45,639 nucleotides of DNA from Ruminococcaceae bacterium UBA5396 (GTDB lineage: Bacteria > Bacillota > Clostridia > Oscillospirales > Acutalibacteraceae). Position 1 is the first letter of the stretch; every line of letters starts with the position of its first letter. The position numbers and the translations under genes were made by a program. Under the pieces are notes generated by a model. The model saw nothing but the letters and a program-made list of their open reading frames with translations, searched no databases and had not been told where the DNA came from. Positions 1 to 7,400 of this stretch are shown in pieces. The DNA lies in assembly GCA_002410715.1 (NCBI GenBank), contig DHOG01000049.1:1-45639 (forward strand). Reading direction: 5' to 3'.

Positions 1-225
1 ATCCGTGCTCTGATTCCGATTCTGATACCGTTGTTTGTTTCGTCGTTCAGGCGGGCATTTGAGTTGGCAACGGCTATGGAATGCCGCTGCTATCGTGGGG
101 GAGAGGGACGCACCCGAATGAAACAGCTTCATATGCGGGTGTCAGACGTAGTCTACATCGTGGTTATGTTGCTGCTTGCGGCAGGGCTTTTTATATTGAA
201 TTTCATACTAAAGCCTGCATTGTAA
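1..225 (+). CDS. ecfT: Energy-coupling factor transporter transmembrane protein EcfT, 3' end
   Basis: The reading frame is open from base 1 and the gene starts outside the window, so only about the last 74 codons are present. EcfT is the membrane scaffold that joins the two ATPases of ECF vitamin/metal importers to exchangeable substrate-binding S components. The visible part contains the cytoplasmic coupling-helix signature ELATAMECRCYRGGEGRT, matching the family's Ala-Arg-Gly type motif that docks on the ATPases, and ends with one hydrophobic membrane helix (about VVYIVVMLLLAAGLFILNF). The next gene is truA, the usual neighbour of ecfA-ecfA-ecfT in Firmicutes, which supports the call. The ATG at base 31 is internal and is not the true start. 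Confidence 0.88.
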   Translation: MRALIPILIPLFVSSFRRAFELATAMECRCYRGGEGRTRMKQLHMRVSDVVYIVVMLLLAAGLFILNFILKPAL

Positions 226-349
226 AAAACTGTAGTGGTTCGGCGACAGATTGACCAAGTAAGGAACATGTCCTCGTTGTATAACTATAATGTATAGTAG
301 GGCGAGCCTAGTCTGACATGGTGTATTTTACAGAAAGGCATGAGTGTCT

Positions 350-1111
350 ATGCAGCGGCTACTACTAACGCTCCGGTTTGACGGCACGCGCTATCACGGA
401 TGGCAGGTGCAGAACAATGCAGTTACCGTGCAGCAGATCTTACAGGATGCAATAGAACGGGTTACGGGATTTCGCTCGCCAGTAATCGGTTGCAGTCGTA
501 CCGATGCAGGGGTTCATGCCAATATGTTTTGCTGTACCATCGATACCGCATCGGCTCTGCGAGGAAAAGCTATGACGGCTGCTCTCAATGCAAATCTTCC
601 TCGTGACATTGCTGTTTACCGCTGTCGCGAAGTTACTCAGGATTTTCATCCGCGTTATTCTGCAAGTGGAAAACGATATCTATACCATATTTGGAACACA
701 TCCGAGCGCAATCCTTTCTGGGAGAATTATGCGATTCATCAGCGACGGGTTATTGATACCGAACGGCTGAACATGGCTGCTGCTGATTACATCGGCAAAC
801 ATGATTTCGCATCCTTTTGCGCGGCCGGAAGCAGTGTGCAAGATACCGTCCGTAGTGTGAAAAGTTGCGGCATCTCAAGAGAGGGTGAACTCGTGACGTT
901 TTATGTGGAGGCTGATGGTTTTTTATACAATATGGTTCGGATCATGGTTGGGACTCTTCTTGACATATCAGCGGGGAAAAGGGAATATGACTGCATACCT
1001 TCGGTTATCCAAGCGCATAACCGGCATGCTGCCGGCGCTACGGCTCCCGCTAAGGGGTTAATCCTTAACAGGGTTTATTATGATGGACCGTTTGCCGATA
1101 TTGAAATATAG
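350..1111 (+). CDS. truA: tRNA pseudouridine(38-40) synthase TruA
   Basis: Converts uridines 38-40 in the tRNA anticodon stem-loop to pseudouridine, in the cytoplasm. The family motif with the catalytic aspartate is clear: SRTDAGVHA, Asp52 counting from the ATG at 350. The N-terminal LRFDGTRYHGWQ and the C-terminal FLYNMVRIMVGTL stretches are also typical, and the length (253 aa) is normal. A GTG at 344 could add two residues. I prefer the ATG at 350 because the AGAAAGG site (332-338) then sits 11 bases away, close to other genes here. An ATG at 340 touches the ribosome binding site but is out of frame. The gene follows ecfT after 124 bases. Confidence 0.95.
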   Translation: MQRLLLTLRFDGTRYHGWQVQNNAVTVQQILQDAIERVTGFRSPVIGCSRTDAGVHANMFCCTIDTASALRGKAMTAALNANLPRDIAVYRCREVTQDFHPRYSASGKRYLYHIWNTSERNPFWENYAIHQRRVIDTERLNMAAADYIGKHDFASFCAAGSSVQDTVRSVKSCGISREGELVTFYVEADGFLYNMVRIMVGTLLDISAGKREYDCIPSVIQAHNRHAAGATAPAKGLILNRVYYDGPFADIEI

Positions 1112-1166
1112 ATTCAAGTTTAATTAAGTAATTGCTGTGAAAAGTGTAAGCCGAAAGGAGAAGCCC

Positions 1167-2423
1167 ATGGCTGTGAAACAAGATATGACCGTCAAACGTC
1201 GTAAACCATCTGCTCATAATAGGAACGGCAACGCTTCACAGGAATTCCAAGGGTTATCTGTAGTTCCTGTAAAGCGCAAACGGCGCAGACACACATTTTT
1301 AAGGGCATTGTTTCGGTTGTTCCTTACAGCGGTACTGATTTTCAGCGGAGTATATATCTGGAATAACTGGGACATGCTTGAGCCGGAGAATATTGTATAC
1401 TGGCTGAATGATAAACTTGCAGGAGGTCAGAGCGGTGACGGTTTTCCCGTCGAAATATCAGGAAGCTCGGTTCTTAGTTTGACAAAGGCAAATGACGGAC
1501 TGGCATTACTTACCGATACTTCTCTGGTTGTATTAAACAGCAAGGGCGGCGAGCTGTACAGACGACAGCACGGATTTTCTAATCCGGTTATGAGAACGGA
1601 AGGAAAACGGATTCTTCTTGCTGATATAGGCGGCAGTAGAATGAAAGTCGAAACCAGGGCCGGCACGACCATTGAAATGACGACCGACAATAATATTATA
1701 AGCGCAGCAATAGGAGAAAACGGATACTTTGCGCTGGTGACCGATTCATCGGGTGGACATACTTCTGAAGTGGTAGTATATAATCGAAAGCTAGAGAAAA
1801 TATATCATTGGTACGACAGGGATCTTGTAATATTGGATGCCGCATTGAGTCCTGATGGTAAATCCATGACGGTTGTCGGTGTTATGGCTGACGGCGGCGC
1901 TATGAAATATGCTGTAAAAATGCTATATTTCAACAAGAAGGAACCGGTTGCTGTCTATGACGGCCATGACATGATGGTATTTGCAGTTGGGTATTTTCCA
2001 AACGGGACAATTGCCGTAATCGGGGACGGAGCAGTATGGATATTCAATGAAAAAGGAACCATTCGTCAAAGGCATAGCTATAATGACCGCCAGCTTGCCG
2101 GCTATACAATTTGGGACAGTTCGGTATCTGTAGCGCTTCGTGATTTCGGAGGCAAAGAAAGCGGTGCGGTTATGACAATCAATCCCTCGGGCGACCAAGC
2201 TTATACAATGCCGTTTGAAGGGGCGTTCAGAAGCATCGCTTCTCATGGTTCGAATATGCTGCTTCTGACATCCGACTATCTGTATCGGGCAGACTCCTCT
2301 GGAGTAAGATATACTTCCGATGTAATCCGCGACGGACGTATGATAAGTACAATGGGAAACAAGGTCATTATCCTCGGACTGACTACGCTTGATGAACACA
2401 ATCTTCCGACAACAAAATCTTAA
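1167..2423 (+). CDS. DUF5711-like membrane-anchored beta-propeller-like protein
   Basis: A 418-aa protein of unknown function. The N-terminus is very basic (KRRKPSAHNR; KRKRRRHTFL), followed by one membrane segment around residues 52-70. The rest is predicted to lie outside the cell and is rich in short beta-strand repeats (for example ALLTDTSLVVLNSKGGEL, ALSPDGKSMTVVGVM and IAVIGDGAVWIFNEKG), resembling a WD40/PQQ-like propeller. From memory this layout matches the Firmicutes family DUF5711. The frame is open from a GTG at 1137, but AAAGGAG at 1154-1160 places the start at ATG 1167. It lies 55 bases downstream of truA and may be cotranscribed with it. No catalytic motif is visible, so no function is proposed. 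Confidence 0.7.
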   Translation: MAVKQDMTVKRRKPSAHNRNGNASQEFQGLSVVPVKRKRRRHTFLRALFRLFLTAVLIFSGVYIWNNWDMLEPENIVYWLNDKLAGGQSGDGFPVEISGSSVLSLTKANDGLALLTDTSLVVLNSKGGELYRRQHGFSNPVMRTEGKRILLADIGGSRMKVETRAGTTIEMTTDNNIISAAIGENGYFALVTDSSGGHTSEVVVYNRKLEKIYHWYDRDLVILDAALSPDGKSMTVVGVMADGGAMKYAVKMLYFNKKEPVAVYDGHDMMVFAVGYFPNGTIAVIGDGAVWIFNEKGTIRQRHSYNDRQLAGYTIWDSSVSVALRDFGGKESGAVMTINPSGDQAYTMPFEGAFRSIASHGSNMLLLTSDYLYRADSSGVRYTSDVIRDGRMISTMGNKVIILGLTTLDEHNLPTTKS

Positions 2424-2462
2424 AATCTATAAAAAAAGTATTTTTCTCAGCCAACACTACGG

Positions 2463-2491
2463 TTGTGCTGTGAGGAAATCTATGGTATACT
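2463..2491 (+). promoter_or_regulatory. Predicted sigma-A promoter for cvpA-pgsA-clp
   Basis: TTGTGC (-35, 2463-2468), a 17-base spacer and TATACT (-10, 2486-2491), with a TGG extended -10. It lies in the 222-base gap before cvpA, so the downstream three-gene group can be transcribed separately from truA and the DUF5711 gene. A weak imperfect hairpin (about 2448-2476) overlaps the -35 box. Confidence 0.6.
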
Positions 2492-2645
2492 GACCTTATG
2501 TATTTAAATGTAATTACGTGCATTATAGCATGCGCCTGAAAGGAAACATAGGGAAAAAAACAGCTTTGTTTTGCTTTTGGGTACGATATTCTTTCTTTGG
2601 TTATTTAGTTTCAAAAAGATCTATACGGAAGGACAGGGATTATAT

Positions 2646-3383
2646 ATGGCATATCTACTAGATGGTTTGGTCATAATAATTTTTCTGCTGGCGGTTTTAC
2701 TGGGATATCGTCGCGGTTTTTTTAAATCAATCATTCAGCTTACAGGATGTCTTGCTGCAATTCTAATTGCTTCGGGACTAAGCACGCCTCTTGCCTCGGG
2801 AATATATAATCAGTTCATTTCCGGCTCTGTACAAAAGCATATTCAGAGTCAGATTGAAAAGACGGGGAAAGAATCGGTTGAAACTGCTTTAGACGGTGTT
2901 CTTGAGGATCTTCCTAACTCGGTTGTCAATGCCCTTACGATGTTTGACTTGGGCACTGCGCAGCAGATAAAGGATAAGCTTTCGGGATCTCTTGAAGGTG
3001 ATATTGTCAAGATATCACGAAGTGTTGAAGATAAGATAGTAAGGCCAGCCGCAGTATCTCTACTACGGATTGTATGCCTCTTTATTCTGTTCGTTATATT
3101 TATGATTCTGGTCGGTATCGTTGCATCTATGGTGGGACGATTGTTCAAGCTTCCCGTTCTAAGGCAAGCCGACGGTACGCTTGGCGGACTGCTTGGCGCA
3201 GTACAGGGGTTCGTTCTTGTTTTGGTTGCAGTCACAGTAATGGGTCTAATTGCATCCACATCAAAAACGGATGACAAACTGACGCGTGCCGTAATAAACG
3301 ACACCATACTTGTACAATCGGTTGAAAAGATCAACCCGATGTCCGGTACTCTCAACTCCATGTTTGGTGCGGATTTGGTATAA
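2646..3383 (+). CDS. CvpA family membrane protein
   Basis: A 245-aa integral membrane protein of the CvpA/colicin V production family. The N-terminal helix (LLDGLVIIIFLLAVLLGYRRGFF) carries the typical G-x-RRGFF end. A second helix follows (TGCLAAILIASGLSTPLA), then a long soluble insert (about residues 65-135), then two more membrane helices (about 137-165 and 185-210). The family's molecular role is unclear; members affect envelope homeostasis and secretion. The frame is open from a TTG at 2571, which would add an extra hydrophobic stretch. The ATG at 2646 is preferred because it follows GGAAGGACAGGG and gives the usual family N-terminus. It is the first gene of an apparent operon with pgsA and the Clp gene. 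Confidence 0.8.
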   Translation: MAYLLDGLVIIIFLLAVLLGYRRGFFKSIIQLTGCLAAILIASGLSTPLASGIYNQFISGSVQKHIQSQIEKTGKESVETALDGVLEDLPNSVVNALTMFDLGTAQQIKDKLSGSLEGDIVKISRSVEDKIVRPAAVSLLRIVCLFILFVIFMILVGIVASMVGRLFKLPVLRQADGTLGGLLGAVQGFVLVLVAVTVMGLIASTSKTDDKLTRAVINDTILVQSVEKINPMSGTLNSMFGADLV

Positions 3384-3419
3384 ATGTTTTAATTAATTCG
3401 CGGAAAGGAACGGACACAG

Positions 3420-4022
3420 ATGCGTTTTTTTAATATTGAGTGGAAAATGAATGTTCCGAACGCGTTATCACTGGCGCGCATTGCTCTGCTACCGGTTTTT
3501 GTTGTTTTCTACCTGAATAGTGAAAACAACAAGACGTTAATGTATTGGGCATTTGGTATCCTTATATTGTCAGGATTAACCGATTCTCTAGACGGTATTA
3601 TTGCAAGAAAATTCAACCAGATTACCGACCTCGGCAAGCTTCTTGATCCGATTGCTGACAAGTTGACACAGGTTACTGTCGTTATCTGTCTTGCCCTTCG
3701 ATATTCTGAAGTTGTATATCTTCTGATCATCTGTGTGGTTAAGGAGATTTGTCAGGCATTGGGAGGGCTTTTTCTGCTTCATCACGGCATGAAAATACAG
3801 GGCGCTCGTTGGTTTGGCAAGATATCGACCTTTACATTTTACAGTGTCATGGTATTGATTGTAGGCTGGCCGTCTATGCCCAAATGGCTGCTGGTGTCTC
3901 TCGTTATCCTGGTTGCGTTATTGATGATTTTTGCATTTATAAAATATATAACCATGTTTTTCCGTATTAAGAATCATTCTTCTGATGAGAAACAGACAAT
4001 TGACAGTACCAAGACAGCATAA
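3420..4022 (+). CDS. pgsA: CDP-diacylglycerol--glycerol-3-phosphate 3-phosphatidyltransferase
   Basis: Makes phosphatidylglycerol phosphate, the committed step to phosphatidylglycerol and cardiolipin, in the cytoplasmic membrane. The CDP-alcohol phosphatidyltransferase signature D-G-x2-A-R-x8-G-x3-D-x3-D is intact: Asp58, Gly59, Ala62, Arg63, Gly72, Asp76 and Asp80. The N-terminal MNVPNALSLARI segment and several membrane helices fit PgsA, and the length (200 aa) is typical. GGAAAGGA lies just upstream of ATG 3420, and the gene follows cvpA after 36 bases. Another member of the superfamily cannot be fully excluded, but the N-terminal motif favours PgsA. Confidence 0.92.
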   Translation: MRFFNIEWKMNVPNALSLARIALLPVFVVFYLNSENNKTLMYWAFGILILSGLTDSLDGIIARKFNQITDLGKLLDPIADKLTQVTVVICLALRYSEVVYLLIICVVKEICQALGGLFLLHHGMKIQGARWFGKISTFTFYSVMVLIVGWPSMPKWLLVSLVILVALLMIFAFIKYITMFFRIKNHSSDEKQTIDSTKTA

Positions 4023-4101
4023 TTTCAAAAGATATATTAGTTTGCGCCCTTACCAACAAACCAAGATAGTAGGGCAGGCGCGGAAAGGCATGGGTATACA
4101 G

Positions 4102-6384
4102 ATGCTTTGTTCACGATGCAAAAGACGTACCGCTGTTGTGTTTATCACACGTATGGAGGCAGATAAAACAATCAATGACGGACTCTGTCTGGTATGTGCC
4201 AAGGAGCTTGGCATAAAACCGGTGGATGATTTACTGGATAAATTCGGTATTACCGATGAAGATATGGAGCAAATGGACCATCAGCTCGGGGAGCTGATGA
4301 ATCCTGAAGAAGGCGAAGATGGGTTTACACCCGGGGGAGCTGCGACCTTTCCATTTCTGCAGAACTTGTTTGGTAACCTGCCTGCACAGGAGGTTCCGTC
4401 CAAGGAACAAAAAACAGAAAACGGAAATGGTGAAAAATCGGGTAAAACAGCACATAAAAAGAAAGAAAAGAAGCGTAAGTTTCTTGATGCATATTGCACC
4501 GACCTGACTGCTCGTGCACGTAGTGGGGAAATGGATATAATTGTCGGACGCGATCGAGAAATTTATCGGGTGGTTCAAATTTTATCCCGCCGCACAAAAA
4601 ATAATCCCTGCCTAATTGGAGAACCCGGTGTGGGCAAGACCGCTATTGCCGAGGGTCTTGCGCTTCGCATTGCATCGGGGAATGTTCCTGTGCGTCTGTT
4701 AAACAAGGAAATACATCTTCTGGACCTAACCTCACTGGTGGCAGGGACACAGTTCCGGGGTCAGTTTGAAAGCAGGATTAAAGGTCTGGTTGATGAAGTC
4801 AAGAACGAAGGCAACATCATTTTGTTTATTGACGAGGTGCATAATCTTGTCGGCACGGGCGATGCAGAGGGGAGCATGTCCGCTGCCAATATTCTTAAGC
4901 CTGCGCTTTCCCGCGGAGAGATACAGGTAATCGGTGCTACCACCTTTAATGAATACCGCAAGCATATTGAGAAGGATGCTGCCCTTGAAAGACGTTTTCA
5001 GCCGGTAACTGTGGATGAGCCGTCTATAGATGATGCTATGGGCATTCTAAAAGGTATTAAAAGCTATTATGAAAAGTATCATGGTGTCATAATTGAGGAC
5101 TCACTTCTCAGACGTGCCGTGATGTTGTCAGAGCGTTATATTAATGATCGTTTTCTGCCTGATAAGGCAATAGATCTTCTGGACGAAGCATGTGCCGCAG
5201 CTGCTCTTCGAAACCGTACGGCGGATCGGTACGCCAAGCTAAAGAGCAAGATAGTTCAGATGAAGCAGGATGAACAGGATCAGCTTGGAAGCGAAACCAT
5301 TGATTATGAAAAGTTAGCCGTTACAAGGGCAGAACTTCTCAAAGCAGAAAAGCAGGCTGAAGAAATCAGGATCGAAGCAACCGAAGCCCCGGTAACTGCT
5401 GATGATTTAGCTACGGTAATTGAACTTTGGACTGGAATCCCAGCTTCAAAAGTTAGAGAAAATGAATTATCAAGGCTGGTAAGGCTTGAAGATCGCCTTG
5501 CCGAAAAGGTAATCGGACAAAAGGAAGCGGTTACGCTTGTTGCGGCCGCTATCCGTCGCAGTCGAGTGCAGATTAGTGCCAGACGCCGACCAGCATCGTT
5601 TATATTTGTAGGACCGACCGGCGTCGGAAAAACAGAGCTGGTCAAGGTTTTGGCAGGGGAGCTTTTTGATACGCCCGAAACCCTGATTCGTCTGGATATG
5701 TCCGAGTTTATGGAAAAGCACTCAGTATCTCGAATTATAGGATCTCCGCCAGGCTATGTCGGATATGACGAGGCTGGACAGCTTACTGAAAAGGTACGGC
5801 GCAAGCCGTATTCGGTTTTGCTTTTCGATGAGATAGAGAAAGCGCATCCAGATGTTTTGAATATCTTGCTGCAGATTCTTGATGAAGGACGTGTTACCGA
5901 TGCGCACGGTCGGTCGGTGAACTTTGAAAATACCGTCATCATCATGACATCAAACGCCGGAAGCCAAAATCGTGAAAGTCTGATGGGATTTGGTAAAACC
6001 GATGCTCAGGCATCGCGCGATCGTTCCATGAAAGCTCTGTCAGATTTTCTTAGACCGGAATTTATCAGCCGAGTTGATGAGGTGGTTTACTTTTGCCCCC
6101 TAACGCGGGATGATTTTGCTAAGATTGCGGATCTTATGCTTGGTGAGCTTGTCGAGCCGCTTAAGGAGAGGGGGATTGATTTTACCTGGACTCCTGCCGC
6201 ATCTGCATCTCTTGCTGAAAAGGCATATGGCGGCAAGCGCGGTGCCCGCGATCTTCGTAACGCAGTTAGGCGCAATGTTGAGGATGGTATCGCTTCCATA
6301 TTGGTGGAAAACACTGATAATCCTCCTGGTCGGATCTCTGTAGATACAGACAGCCAAAACAATGTTAAACTGGAATATCGATGA
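4102..6384 (+). CDS. Clp ATPase, ClpE/ClpC type, with N-terminal zinc finger
   Basis: Hexameric AAA+ unfoldase expected to feed substrates to ClpP. It has two ATPase domains: Walker A1 GEPGVGKT (residues 173-180) with Walker B ILFIDEVHNL, and Walker A2 GPTGVGKT (504-511) with VLLFDEIEKAH. A short MGFG loop at 628-631 sits where ClpP-binding loops occur. Instead of the double Clp-N repeat of ClpC, residues 3-32 hold a C-x2-C...C-x2-C zinc finger (Cys3, Cys6, Cys29, Cys32), as in ClpE. A low-complexity lysine-rich linker follows (about 110-130). The frame is open from 3985. ATG 4102 gives the ClpE-like MLCxxC start; an in-frame ATG at 4090 is also possible. Length is 760 aa. It is the last gene before a strong terminator. 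Confidence 0.88.
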   Translation: MLCSRCKRRTAVVFITRMEADKTINDGLCLVCAKELGIKPVDDLLDKFGITDEDMEQMDHQLGELMNPEEGEDGFTPGGAATFPFLQNLFGNLPAQEVPSKEQKTENGNGEKSGKTAHKKKEKKRKFLDAYCTDLTARARSGEMDIIVGRDREIYRVVQILSRRTKNNPCLIGEPGVGKTAIAEGLALRIASGNVPVRLLNKEIHLLDLTSLVAGTQFRGQFESRIKGLVDEVKNEGNIILFIDEVHNLVGTGDAEGSMSAANILKPALSRGEIQVIGATTFNEYRKHIEKDAALERRFQPVTVDEPSIDDAMGILKGIKSYYEKYHGVIIEDSLLRRAVMLSERYINDRFLPDKAIDLLDEACAAAALRNRTADRYAKLKSKIVQMKQDEQDQLGSETIDYEKLAVTRAELLKAEKQAEEIRIEATEAPVTADDLATVIELWTGIPASKVRENELSRLVRLEDRLAEKVIGQKEAVTLVAAAIRRSRVQISARRRPASFIFVGPTGVGKTELVKVLAGELFDTPETLIRLDMSEFMEKHSVSRIIGSPPGYVGYDEAGQLTEKVRRKPYSVLLFDEIEKAHPDVLNILLQILDEGRVTDAHGRSVNFENTVIIMTSNAGSQNRESLMGFGKTDAQASRDRSMKALSDFLRPEFISRVDEVVYFCPLTRDDFAKIADLMLGELVEPLKERGIDFTWTPAASASLAEKAYGGKRGARDLRNAVRRNVEDGIASILVENTDNPPGRISVDTDSQNNVKLEYR

Positions 6385-6399
6385 ATATGCCGGAATATT

Positions 6400-6443
6400 A
6401 TTAAAAAGCGGCTGTGCGCAAGCGCGCCCGGCCGCTTTTTAAT
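6400..6443 (+). terminator. Rho-independent terminator after the Clp gene
   Basis: A perfect 13-bp stem, ATTAAAAAGCGGC (6400-6412) with GCCGCTTTTTAAT (6431-6443). The loop itself contains a GCGC-AA-GCGC mini-stem, and the right arm ends in a T run. It ends the cvpA-pgsA-clp unit before uppP. Confidence 0.9.
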
Positions 6444-6490
6444 AGCTATTGTGAAGGGTCTGTTATTAAAAATCAGAAAGGAATTAAAAT

Positions 6491-7351
6491 ATGATTTTTT
6501 ATGAGATTCTGAAATCCATACTTATGGGAATTGTACAGGGGGTTACTGAATGGCTTCCGATCAGTAGTACAGGTCATTTGCTGTTGCTTGATCAGTTTAT
6601 TCATATGGATGTAAATAAGGAATTTTTTGATGTATTTAAGGTGTTCATCCAGCTCGGCTCCATCCTTGCTGTGCTGGTCTTGTATTTCTATAAACTTAAT
6701 CCGTTCTCGATGAAAAAGAGCAGTGAGGAAAGACGGCAGACACTGTCATTATGGGGCAAGGTTTTACTAGCCAGTGTCCCGGCTGGAATCATCGGAGTTT
6801 TGTTTGATGATCAGATCGACGGCGTTTTATCGACTTGGTATGTAATTGCTGCAACTCTTATTTTATACGGTTTTCTATTTCTTTGGCTTGAAAACAGCAG
6901 GAAAAAGCCCAAGATCCATAGTTTTTCACAACTAAATTATAAAACAGCATTGCTGATTGGTTTTTGCCAGACGCTGGCATTGATTCCTGGTACATCCAGA
7001 TCAGGTGCTACAATACTGGGAGCGGTGTTTTTCGGCGCATCGCGGTTTATTGCAACAGAATTTTCATTTTTCATGGCAATCCCCGCAATGTTCGGAGGCA
7101 GTGGTATCAAGCTTTTAAAATATTCTCTGGAAAAAATCGAGAGTGCCGGTGGCTGGGAATATCCTCTATTATTCAGCGGCCAGGAATGGGCGATAATGTT
7201 AACCGGTTTTTTTGTTTCTTTTATTGTTTCAATCATGGTTATTAAATTGCTTCTTAATTTCATTAAAAAACATGATTTCAAGGTGTTCGGTTATTACAGA
7301 ATTGCGCTCGGGCTTCTTGTTTTGCTATACTTTGGGTTTATTGCCCGCTAA
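6491..7351 (+). CDS. uppP: Undecaprenyl-diphosphatase UppP (BacA)
   Basis: Dephosphorylates undecaprenyl diphosphate so the C55 lipid carrier can be reused for peptidoglycan and other envelope polymers; overexpression of this family gives bacitracin resistance. Both signature regions are present: GVTEWLPISSTGH (about residues 17-29), containing the glutamate and serine of the active site, and PGTSRSGATI (166-175), with the catalytic arginine region. The 286-aa protein has about eight hydrophobic helices, as expected. AGAAAGGA lies 8 bases before ATG 6491. It is monocistronic, between the upstream terminator and the convergent c-di-GMP gene. Confidence 0.96.
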   Translation: MIFYEILKSILMGIVQGVTEWLPISSTGHLLLLDQFIHMDVNKEFFDVFKVFIQLGSILAVLVLYFYKLNPFSMKKSSEERRQTLSLWGKVLLASVPAGIIGVLFDDQIDGVLSTWYVIAATLILYGFLFLWLENSRKKPKIHSFSQLNYKTALLIGFCQTLALIPGTSRSGATILGAVFFGASRFIATEFSFFMAIPAMFGGSGIKLLKYSLEKIESAGGWEYPLLFSGQEWAIMLTGFFVSFIVSIMVIKLLLNFIKKHDFKVFGYYRIALGLLVLLYFGFIAR

Positions 7352-7363
7352 AATCCTAAAAAA

Positions 7364-7400
7364 ATGGAGGTGTTAATGTGTTATGCATCAACACCTCCAT
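7364..7400 (-). terminator. Terminator between convergent uppP and the c-di-GMP gene
   Basis: ATGGAGGTGTT (7364-7374) pairs perfectly with AACACCTCCAT (7390-7400). On the - strand the stem is followed by a run of seven T residues, so it chiefly terminates the 7381-9840 gene, whose last codons lie inside the right arm. It may also help stop uppP transcripts. Confidence 0.8.

Noticed and set aside
251..291. TTGACC ... TATAAT upstream of truA as a promoter
   Set aside because: The spacing is about 29 bases (or 23 to an alternative TATAAC), too long; truA is probably read from the ecf operon.
3985..4101. Longer N-terminus for the Clp ATPase
   Set aside because: It would overlap the end of pgsA by 38 bases and add residues unlike the family. 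The MLCxxC start at 4102 fits ClpE-type proteins better.
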